Source: Oenanthe sinensis (lineage: Eukaryota; Streptophyta; Magnoliopsida; Apiales; Apiaceae). From it: DNA of 64,000 nt. Positions within the stretch are counted from its first letter, which is position 1, and the number at the start of each line of letters is the position of its first letter. The position numbers and the translations under genes are program-made. Positions 48,975 through 59,467 of this stretch are shown one piece after another. The stretch is from contig CM053795.1 of assembly GCA_028671895.1 (NCBI GenBank), forward strand, positions 12,731,501 to 12,795,500, written 5' to 3'. The notes beneath the pieces were generated by a model. That model made no database searches. It was given only the letters and a program-made list of their open reading frames with translations, and was not told where the DNA came from.

Positions 48975-49777
48975 TACATATGTAATAGATCCATAACAAA
49001 TCACATCCCAACGTTTTTATTTATAATATAATAATATAATTTGTTTCTGTTCCCGTGAATCAAGCTAAAATGTAAATCTATTTATTATTACGAGTTGCTT
49101 AAATATTGTTGTACTCATTTTCGACTTTTTGTCACTGCAAATTTCTTACAGAATATACATCTAGTTTCGCCAATTGTTAGACTGATGTAATTTTACATTT
49201 TTGAACACAACTTGCATGTTTTTAAACTTAACCTGCAGTAGCCGTTAAAAAATATTAGATTCGCTCGTCTTGTGATATATGTATGGTACTATGGTACACA
49301 ATACAATAGAAGGATCCAAAATTACTTTTCATTTCACGAATTAAGATTCTTGTTTTCTTGTTGCTCGGCTCTTTCTATGTCATTGTAGGGAAGTGACGAT
49401 AGGAGTTAGGATGTTTCTATACTGGCATCAATATAGTACAGGCAGCACGCACACACCTCACCAGGAATATGTGCTAAAGCTGGCTCCAGATCTTCAATCC
49501 TGACCAATATTTTAACTAAGCCCTTGTACTTTGAAATTTTGATCACCTCACAATTAGCCTACATACTTTGATTTTATACTATATTTCATCTGTAAGTTTT
49601 CCCATGAATTAATTTTCGATCACGTTTTATTTCATATCAATGACATTATTATACTTGCAGAAGATGGGATTAAATAGTTTCTCAAAATGAACTAGAAAGT
49701 GAACGGAACCAGTCTATAAAGTACGATAAATGAGTACACATTATAAAGATTCGAGATGTTACTCAAAATATTTTCTC

Positions 49778-50195
49778 AAGGGACATCAAGTCTGAAAGAT
49801 TCTTGAATAATGAAGTGGATTTCAAGGGACAACATTTCTCATTTCTTCCATTGAAATCGGATCGTCCGATCTGCCCAGGAATACCACTGGCACACAGTGG
49901 TGAGCTTGATGATAGCTTCATTGGTTTATCATTTTGAATGGAAGCTTTCACATGGCATGAAACCTGCAGAACTTGATATGAATCAGATTTAATTTTGGGC
50001 TTACACTTGTGAGAACTGTCGCACTGGTTGCTGTACCATCACCTTGAATCCATAATACATATAACATACTTTAGCAAATCATATTCTCAATTATATATAT
50101 ATGTTTTTGTTTTTGTGAATCAGGGCTGATGTAAATCAATCGATTATTACTAGTTGCTGAAATGTTACTGTTCATTTTTGTCACTGTAATTTTCT
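49778..50195 (+). pseudogene. CYP76 exon 2 relic plus 3' flank
   Basis: From 'tctgaaagattcttgaataa' the DNA tracks the end of the P450 exon 2: 'gatttcaagggacaacattt', 'ggaataccactggcacacag', 'tggcatgaaacctgcagaac', ending 'accatcaccttgaatcc'. The heme loop is damaged: GSGRRMC reads KSDRPIC, and a deletion after CACACAG and other indels break the frame. Similarity continues about 140 bp past the stop ('gttgct...tttttgtcactg'), so the duplication included the 3' flank. Confidence 0.9.
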
Positions 50196-50309
50196 AGCTG
50201 AAAGTTCCATCTGCTCGTTTTCCACGTGGAATACATAGTACATTATATTGTACTATCTGTAGTGTACATTATATTTAGCGACGCATTTGTTCTTTCTTTC
50301 TGCACAAAT

Positions 50310-50480
50310 TGTTTAGGCATCAGTTAAAACAAGATTGAACGGGCTACGTTACAGATAATGGTGCGCGCAAAATCAACAAAGCAATTGACAATTTAGACTA
50401 TTTAGTTAAATTTAAACACACGAAAATGCATGCACTGTTCGAAATATGAAGCAACGCTAAGATAACATCTACAAGGAATA
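50310..50480. repeat. Dispersed repeat shared with CCS intron 4
   Basis: 'ggcatcagttaaaacaagat', then 'gttacagataatgg' and 'gcatgcactgttcgaaata', parallel 'ggcatcagttcgaacaaggt', 'gttacagatgatgg' and 'gcaagcattgttgaaaata' at about 62140-62290. Identity unknown; perhaps an LTR fragment. Confidence 0.55.
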
Positions 50481-50642
50481 AGCAGCTTTATGTTCCAAGT
50501 ATATTATTGTTTTGTTATCATATTCTAATATATTTTTATTTCCCTAAGAAACAAGCTAGACTTGTAACAAATATCATGAGCTGATGACAGCATGAACACG
50601 ACATGTTACCAACTCCCAGCTATATATGTGTAAATTATAGTA

Positions 50643-50882
50643 CTCTATTCGTCCCATAAATCTTGTCAAAGTAAAATTTAATCAATTTTGATTAATAATT
50701 AAAGAATGATAATATATTATTTTTTAAATTTATAAATTAATTAATAAAATAGGATAATCAAAGTTTGTTATGATATTTTTTTAAAATATATGTTATTATT
50801 TAAAAAAAATTATTTGTTAGTCAAAATTTATTAATTTAATTTTAAAAAATCAAATAAAGATAAAATTTATGGGACTGGGGAA
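50643..50882. mobile_element. Stowaway-type MITE
   Basis: TA flanks; left 'ctctattcgtcccataaatc', right 'aaatttatgggactggggaa'. It shares 'ataaat(c/t)ttgtc' and interior words with the element at 61200-61453, so both belong to one family. Confidence 0.82.
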
Positions 50883-53015
50883 TAATTATTTGCGGATACG
50901 GAAATGAGATGTCACCGGTAAGAAAGGGCCTGGTTGCCATCAACCCCTTATACAACATACGGGGCGTCCTATCAAGGTATAGACGGCTAGAATATACTCC
51001 CACCGTTTATGTATATAAGTCGTTTTAGAGTTTTATATTTGTTTGTAAATATAGGTCGTTCTCTATTCCTATTTATATTTGTTCTTTTTCTATACAGGTA
51101 CGGTACTTCTTTAACAAATTAATGTTTAATAAAATCTTTATTCTTCCTTAAAAAAACTTTATTCTAAACACCGGCCTAAATATAATATAATATGCAATAA
51201 AAGTTAACCATTAAACAATATTGGTATTGAATTTTAAAAGAAACATATATTATATCTTATTTTAAAAAACCATAATGTGCAGATTAACATGCAATATCAT
51301 AAATATAATTTATTTTAAAAATAAACTATTGATTTTGACGACAAAAAAATATACAAACATACAACCTTGAATATTATTAAAAAATACTAGTCATATTAAA
51401 TAAATTATTGAAATCTAAATATTAATTAATTACAATATAAAATTAAATAATTATTTTTTAATTTGAAGTCAACCAATTGTGCTAGTAGTATATTTTTATA
51501 ATTTGGTGAATTAAGAAAAACATATTCACTAATTTATTTTTATACTATACACATTACTAATTTTCATTTATATTAGAGAATAATTTTGATACTTAAATTA
51601 GAGTAACAACTTATATTATATTAAAAATAATTTGTAATTAAGTATTTTAATTTTGTAAATAATTTAACTATAAATTTAAATTTATATGTGGCATGTGTGA
51701 ACCTATATTAGCATGCATGCATATATATACAAGTTAATTTAAAAAAATAAAAATAAAGACAAATTTGTGCGCTTAAAATGAATTTTATGAATAATATTTA
51801 ATAATATATATTCAAAAATTATAAATAAATAAAATATGATGTTTATTAGATTAAAATTTTCAAATACGGATTTGCACTTTATAAGATACAACTATGAGTA
51901 AAAGTCATATACTAACTATATATTAATATACGTGTGCAAGGGTAGAGATGAGAAATTTTAAATTATTAAATACTTTTTTAATACTCGTGTAAATCTTTTA
52001 AACGCCCTATATAAAAAATAGAGAATATATATATATAAATTAATTAATAACCGTGACTCATCTTCTAGCGGGTCTTGCTTATTAAGTGCAGCAGGACCGG
52101 CCCTCAAGGGGGCATGGGGTGACCGCCGGTCCTAAAAAAAATTAAACAGATCAGATTTAATAACAGTGACTCATGTTCAAGTGGTCTCGTCTCGCTTATT
52201 AAGTGCGGTCGGTCGAGCAAAGGTTACAAATATTTTTTTTTGCTAATTTAAAGGTTCAATTATATCGGGACATATGAACTCAAATCCATGTAATGGTATA
52301 TTTTGATGATTCTTTCTTTCAACCTTTTTGGGACCGTTGTACGTAAAAATATCACTTTAAACTCACATGATAGCGGTTTATATCGGTCGGTACTTGCAAC
52401 TACTTTTAAATTTTTAATGCTATATAAAATCATTTCTTCCATAATATTTTAGAATCGAAAAAGTAGATGCTTTTGAATCGTTACATGGATAATATTTTCC
52501 CATCATAAATTAAAGTATCAAAAAATTAGTAGGATTGCATAATTGTAATAAATTAATAAATAACAAAAAATTATTAACCTTCTTATCAATTAAAATCATG
52601 TCAAGACTAAATTGATCGTCTGTTTGTATATTGATTGTCTCTCACATCGTGCATATTCTCACTCTTATCATTCAATTGTCTTTATTGTTATTCAAAACAT
52701 TCAACAGAATGTAATTCATAATGTATTAGACGTTGAATGTAAATAGTTCTATGATAAATTTATTATGATTTATTTTTTGATACTTGGTCTTTAATTTATA
52801 TAAGTGGTGGTCTATTATTTTTTAGATGTAAACACATTCAATTTAGGTAAAAGAATAAAATTAACTTTTTTATTATAGATACTGTCTTTTTGAAAAATCA
52901 AAATAGTTTTGGTTTTTAATAATTTAGTGCCTTTTCTAAATTTTTTAATTTTTTAATTATTTTATGTATAATAATGTCTAATCTAAAATTTTGAAACTTA
53001 TCTTATAGATAATAA
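50883..53015. other. AT-rich intergenic with repeat fragments
   Basis: A half Stowaway-like end ('ctcccaccgtttatgtatat') sits at 50998. Two copies of an ~45-bp segment ('gtgactcat...gcttattaagtgc', 52041-52089 and 52157-52206) flank a GC-rich patch ('ccctcaagggggcatggggt'). Otherwise AT-rich without genes. Confidence 0.5.
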
Positions 53016-53019
53016 TAAT

Positions 53020-53372
53020 TTACTTGACCTAAGAAGAAAGTTTAAGAGAATATAACGTTTAGATTTTTTAATTTATAATTTAGAAAAAGGTTAGAAAAAT
53101 ATAAAGTAACTTAGATTTTTTTATAATTAATAACTTACTTGACTTGGGGAGAAAATTTAGGAGAATATAACGTAACTTAGATTTTTTTATTTATAATTTA
53201 GAGAAAGTTTATGAGAATATAAAGTAACTTAGATTTGTTTTTATAATTTTTAATATTTACAAATTCAAAAATTCGAGAAGACTTGGGGAGAAAGTTTAGG
53301 AGAATATAAAGTAACATAGATTTTTTTTATAATTTTTAATATTTATTAATTCAAAAATTCGAGAAAATTAGA
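53020..53372 (+). repeat. Tandem repeat array, 60-110 bp units
   Basis: About five units share 'gagaaagtttaggagaatat' and 'aaagtaacttagattttttt'. The last two units also share 'aatattta...aattcaaaaattcgagaa'. No coding. Confidence 0.82.
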
Positions 53373-53635
53373 AAAATACATTGGGACGATTTGGGAGCAC
53401 CACCTAACCTTCTCCGTCTTCTGCTATATATATATATTGATGATTTTTAAATATAACATAAAATATTAATTTTATAGCAAGGTATCATATTTTAAGTATA
53501 TCAACTCCAACAATTATTTTTATTATATTCATTTTTTATTTATATTTTATTCATATTTGAATTTCATTATAATAAAGAGAAGAAATAGTGGTGGTAAAGA
53601 ATTAGAAAAAATAAATATTTCAATAATAATAAATA

Positions 53636-53887
53636 CTCCCTTCGTCCAAATATTATTGACGGTTTATAATTTTCAGAAGTCAAACATATTTAAGTTTGGC
53701 CGTGAATTATAAATTACTAATTCATAATTTTACATATTTAAAAATTAAGTCTAATAATATATTAAATATACTTTTTAATAATATTTTTTCATATTTTTTT
53801 TAACAATATTTATTAATCAATAGTCAAAGTTGAGTTAATTTAACTTTTAAATTTTATAAAACGCCAGTTTTCATAGGACGAAAGGAG
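53636..53887. mobile_element. Stowaway-type MITE
   Basis: TA flanks; left 'ctcccttcgtccaaatatta', right 'gttttcataggacgaaagga'. AT-rich interior. Confidence 0.8.
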
Positions 53888-53900
53888 TATAAATTAAGAG

Positions 53901-54985
53901 TAGGGATGATAATTGTGATCCGCTCCACGAATATTGAACCGTATTCATACATGTTAATATTTTATTAAAAATTGTGAATATGAGACATATATGGATATTA
54001 TGTCTTCCTAATCGTACACTACATGTACCCAATTCATATATGATATATGGGTCCTAATCGCGATTGTTGAAATCATCTTTCTCCGCATTTCTGAATCACG
54101 AAAAAAATTAACACGTTAAATTTTTATGAATCCAGGGTCACGACATCTATCCGTGCTTTTACATGGTTAGTTAGAGTTTCCTTTCCACGGTTCAAAAACG
54201 CGGAAAGATGGTTGTTAAACCATCCCATGTCATGGACCAAAACCCTTCATATATATACATAAAGTAGCATTCAAGAGAGAATGTTTTATATAGAGTTAGA
54301 GAGAGAATCATTATATATACACATAAAACACATATATTTATCTCATTATTCATCAAATATAAATATAAATAAATAAAAAACGAATTATTATAAAAAAATT
54401 ATTTGAAAAAATACTGAAAATAACTCATAAAAACTAAAAAATAATTTGATGATTCTATAGTAGAATCAAATCATCCAGGATGATTCTACAGTAGAATATA
54501 ATTAAAAAAACAATTTTTTCACTTACTTTTTAAGGATTAATTTTTTTGTGAAAATTATACATGATTAATATTTTATAGTAGAATCAAATTCTAAAATTAT
54601 TTATAAGATTCTAAATTAGAATAGAATAATCCTATACATAACTCTATATAAGAATATAGAGTATTCTCTCCAGAATAATGACCTATATACATATATTTAT
54701 ATTTATAAAATTTAAATATATATTGTTGTATATATTAAAGTTTATTCAAGTAATATCAATTATACAAAAAAATTAGATAATAACTATAAATATATATGGA
54801 TTATATTAAAAATGATATTTTTATATAAAATAAAATTATAATAAATATTTAAAAATTAAAAATAAATACTCAATAGATAATATCCGCTCTTACCCATATT
54901 TGTATGATTGTACATGAATACACTATATCAATACCTGCTACTATATTATAAAATCCGTTCTGAATTGTACCCATTGTCATCCCTA
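53901..54985. mobile_element. hAT-like element, 'tagggatga' termini
   Basis: The left end 'tagggatgataattgtgatc' is the inverse of the right end 'tgtacccattgtcatcccta'. The interior repeats 'gtagaatcaaa' and 'gatgattctac' several times (54445-54600). No transposase frame. A short 'aagag' flank match is the only hint of a target duplication. Confidence 0.65.
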
Positions 54986-55582
54986 AGAGCCACGTACAAA
55001 TTCTTAAAATTACAGAAAGATAAAATAATTTTAATTTTTTAAAAAATTTCTTGAAACTTTAATTTGTGTATATTTTTATTTTATTTTTTAACTTAAGTAA
55101 ATGCCTATATAAAGAGATTCTAGAAGATACTTTTAGCATCTATAACTGAATTTTGATGGTAAATTTATGAAAACCGCATGTATTGCACAATGAACGTGAA
55201 GGAGTAGATCATTATCTCCGCAATAATGGCAAAGCCACTGTTTGCATTTAATTTCCCTATCAAGTAATCATGTATAGAATTTGTTAATGTTAGTTATTTC
55301 AAAAATTATTCCAATTTTTTTTAGTAAATGATGTGAATAATACGTGTCTTATTTTAATTTATGGGAGTATATGTACGCAGAGCTCTTATATTATTATTAA
55401 AAAAATTACCAATTACACACGTAATAACTTAACATTTGAGATAATTTTTGGTTTGTTAACATTTTTCATAAAATTATGATAGAAACTCCCAATTTTTTGG
55501 CATAACTCTTTTCATTATTTCTTCCCATAACTCTTCTCAATTTTAAATTTTTTACAAAAATATGATTTTTCAAAAAAAAAAT

Positions 55583-56361
55583 GCAAAAATACGGTTTTGC
55601 AACCATATTTCCAATTGGAATCAACCGAAATCAACCATAAATGCAACTTTAAAATTTAGTCAAAATAATTAATTTTTGGTTGCATAATATGTTGCTTAAC
55701 AAGTTGCACGATTAAAATTAAAATGCAACAAAAAACAACTTCAAGCAACCTTAAATGCAACAAAAAATAACTTCGATTATTTTTTTGAAAAATATAAAAA
55801 TAAGTTGCATCTGGTTGCAAACCGTATTTTTGCAAAGAATTTTAGAAAATTGTAAAATTGCAAAAAAACCCTTAAAAATTAATATTTTTAATAATTTCTC
55901 AATATTATAATATTATACATTAATAAATATATTTTAATTAAAATGCATGTGAATACCATTTTTAAAGATTTGTTTATCTATTACTAGTTATTATTTTATT
56001 AAAATTTTTATTTTAATACCTTAAATATTTGAGAAATTATCAAAAATACAACTTTTTAAGTTTTTTTTTGCAATTTTATGATTTTCTGAATTTTTTATAA
56101 AAATACGATTTGCAATCAAAAGTAACCAGATGCAACTTGTTTTTCTATTTTTCAAAAAAATAATTGAAGTTGTTTTTGGTTGCATTTAAGGTTGCTTGAA
56201 GTTACTTTTGGTTGCATTTACGATTGCATTTTAATTTTAATTGTGCAACTTGTTAAACAACGTAATATGCAACTAAAAATTAATTATTTTAACTAAATTT
56301 TAAAGTTGCATTTGTGGTTGACTTCGGTTGCAAATATAGTTGCAAAACTGTATTTTTACAA
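55583..56361. mobile_element. Long fold-back element rich in 'gttgca'
   Basis: Left arm 55583-55861, right arm 56070-56361. 'ttgcataatatgttgcttaa' pairs with 'ttaaacaacgtaatatgcaa'; 'acaacttcaagcaacctta' and 'taaggttgcttgaagtt' are near-exact complements. Arms are about 280 bp around a 210-bp spacer. Words 'gttgca' and 'tgcaac' recur many times. Outer TA-rich sequence may extend the element to about 55450-56490. Confidence 0.85.
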
Positions 56362-56703
56362 ATTTTTTTAAAAAATTGTATTTTTGCAAAAAAAATTTAA
56401 AAAAATTGTATTTTTGCGAAATATTTTTAAAAAATTCAGTATTTTTACAAAAAAAAGTTTACCTTTAGGTATTTTTCAAAACCCCCTAAATATTATATAT
56501 CAGGACCTGTACCTCTAAATCTCTAATATATCAAGACCAGGACGGCCCTGATCCGGTAAAATTTTGTTTTGTATATAAGCAGGGTCCTTGTTCCAATTTC
56601 CAAAATAGTTAATTAAATAATAATTATTTAAAATATTAGCTAAAAAGAATAGTTAAGTACCCATCACCTTGCATAAAAAAATCTTCAGCAAAAGACACAT
56701 ATT

Positions 56704-58640
56704 GTAGCATCCCGTATTTTTTTAATAATATATTAAGTTATTTAATTTAATATTAAGAATAATATTAGTGAATTATTACTAATATTATTATTTGAATATA
56801 AATATAGATATTTTATAATTAGGATATTATTTAGAGATTATTGGTTAAGAGAAGAAAATAGAAAAAAGAAGAAAAAATAGAATAGAAAGAAAAAGAAAAA
56901 GAGTTAGGGTTTAGTAAGTTACGTATGAAAAGTTGGGAAACCGTAGAAAAGATAGAAGAGAAAGAAAAAGAGAAGGAGAGGGAGAAGATTGAGAAAGAGA
57001 AGAAGAAAAATCTTGAAAAGATGGGTTATTGTATCAAATTAGGGTTCGTGTGATTGAGACATCTATATTTTTATAGAAGATCATTCATGTATTTGGAGGT
57101 TTAAGGTACGGATATCTTCGTTACACTCTCTTTGTATTCGTAACACTCTCTTTGTTCTTGTTTTGTTATTCAATTCGTATGTATATTGTGTATAGTTTAT
57201 ATTCATTCAGATTCTTATAAAATTCGTATCTCATTCGTTCTTTATCTGATTGTTGTGATTTTATACTACCTAGAAAAGTATTTCAATTATCTACAACTTT
57301 CGTTCTTTACGTTTTTTGAAATTTGGTTCGTAAGTATGTTAAAATCTGCCGTTTGTATAATCTGGTTGGTTAGTGGAATTATTCTGCTGTAACTTCAGAA
57401 ATTCATAATAAATTGAATATTTGTTCAATATTCATGTGTAATATCATTCTAAAAAGGTCTTTCCGAGCTCTTCGTTCTTTGTTTATATCCCGCTGTCATA
57501 TTCTATGATTCTGAGTTCTTAAATCGTAAAATATTATTGTGATCAGGTGCTGAATATGTTCTAACAACTCATATTTGTTTAGTTTCTGCATTCTTTACTT
57601 ATCCGTTTTTTAGGACTCTTACCATTCTGGAAAGGTATAGGAATTGTCTACAAGTTTCGTATTTTGTGATTTGTCATTCAAGTTCATCTTTATAGAGTTA
57701 ATTGGCTTTCTTTGGAACTGATCATGTCTGATTTTATTTGTAATAGTCTGTGATATTTGGCGTGTGTGATATTTTGAGCATGATATTTCAGTCTTTTTGA
57801 GTTATATGATTGATTTGGGAGATTTCGTAAGACCTCCGTCATGAGTGGATAATCTCATGCTTTGGCACCACCGATACGGTGTATTTAAATTGTTTGGGCG
57901 TGTCGCCGGAGTTATGGGACACGTAGAGTCATGACTATTGTGTATGTTTGTTTGGCCATTTGGGTAGCATTGTGTTTTGTACCGTGCAAGCCCCTGTAAG
58001 ATTTTGGGTAGCATTTGATTTGTTCTATGCAAGCCCCTGTAAGTTTTGATGACTACATATTCTGGAGAACCGAAATGTAGGACATCCTGTAAGTGTAAGA
58101 TTGTCTCCCATATCAGTAAGTAAATTTATATTTCAGTATTTGATCATTATAATATATGACTAGTAAGTGTACGAGTAAGAGTAAAAATATTTGTGATTAA
58201 ATGGTATGTACGTTGTGATTGTAAGATAAGTATCTATCGTGTCTTTTTATTTGTTTATATCGTGAGTTAATTATGACCACTATCTTTTGTCTCTTTCAAT
58301 TTGTTTCAACATTCTTTATTTAGATATTTTATTTGTTCATATTGTCATCGTTCTAACTCTTGTACTCTTTGCATAATTTTATATCCGTATATGAGCCTTT
58401 CGCTCACTGTCGGTCTATATTTCTTTATTTTTCCCGGCAGGTTAGGTGGACTAATTAATGGGAAGAGTGCGAGTTGCTGAGTTTGAGGAGTTGTAAAGTT
58501 TATATTTAGATTTGAATTTGTATAGTTAAGTTGTAGCTTTTATTTTTGGATTGTAAGTTGTTGGATATTGAGAACTTGTATCGTTTATTAGATTTTTTGA
58601 GCATTTTATTTAAGTGAATAATGTTCGGGATTTTAAACAT
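56704..58640 (+). mobile_element. Probable Ty3/gypsy (chromovirus-like) LTR
   Basis: Starts 'tgtagcatcccgtattttt', a start typical of plant chromovirus LTRs. It continues with a purine-rich tract (56830-57020), 'ggtttaaggtacggatatc', and a tandem of about 54 bp containing 'gcaagcccctgtaag' (57987, 58030). 'gcctttcgctcactgtcgg' occurs near 58396. No gag-pol coding. The right end and target duplication are unresolved. An unrelated non-coding gene is an alternative. Confidence 0.45.
57960..58045 (+). repeat. Short tandem duplication in LTR-like region
   Basis: 'tgggtagcattgtgttttgt' and 'tgggtagcatttgatttgtt', each followed by 'gcaagcccctgtaag', about 46-54 bp apart. Confidence 0.8.
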
Positions 58641-59467
58641 GTTGTGTTGATCAAGCAGTGTGATGCTGTTGGAGACCGGGTACGATATTCCGTAGTCTGT
58701 ATATACTCGTATCGAAAGTTTTTCTGATACGAGTTCGGCCAGGCACTCAGGCAGTGTGTTCTGCACGTGAATAGCAGCTGATAATGTGTTGGTCAGGCAG
58801 TGTGTTGTCGTTAGAGACCGTGCATGACAGTTTGTGTAGAAATTGTTTTCAATAATGTGTAGGTTACACTACGTAAGCACGCCTTATCTTGAATGCACTT
58901 GATCATGATGGAGCAGTGGTAGGTTACAAGAGTATTTATATCTTGAATGTTATGAAAAGTTAGCAGCATTTTCTGTGGTGCATATGTTTAACTGTCTGCT
59001 GTCCTGTCTTCTATCCAGTAGGTTGTGACTTGTGACACATTTTTCATGTTTTGTTGAAAGTAACGGTGTAACACAAGGGCACAAGACTCCATGTTGACAT
59101 GCTGTATATAGGGGATCTGAATCCCTTTTATATACTAAGATTTTGAGTTGGTTTTAACTTTCAATTCATGCGTATACGTTGTATCATCATTTCATTTGTT
59201 TTTATCCATGGATATTATTAACGGTGTAAAATTCAAGATTAAAAGATACATATAATTAAAAGGTCCGAAACTCTGACAAATGTTTGTTGTAACCTACTAT
59301 CCGTGGTGAAACCAAATTGAGTATAAATTTATCTTTCGTTATTACTATGGATTTTGTGATACAAGATTGTGAAATCCACACAATTATTTTGCCAAGTACA
59401 GAGTGCCTAACAATCTTAATTCCTAGCCCCTAGGAGCACTGTTTGTCAGTCATAACTCATAAGATCA
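58641..59467. other. Intergenic with small hairpin and short repeats
   Basis: A 9-bp perfect stem (actcgtatc / gatacgagt, 58706-58735) sits among repeated 'ggcagtgtgt' and 'tagagaccg' words (58655-58825). It may be the tail of the LTR-like region. No gene. Confidence 0.45.

Noticed and set aside
58506..58766. 86-codon minus-strand frame
   Set aside because: Lies in LTR-like sequence with low-complexity Asn/Lys/Ser coding at its end.
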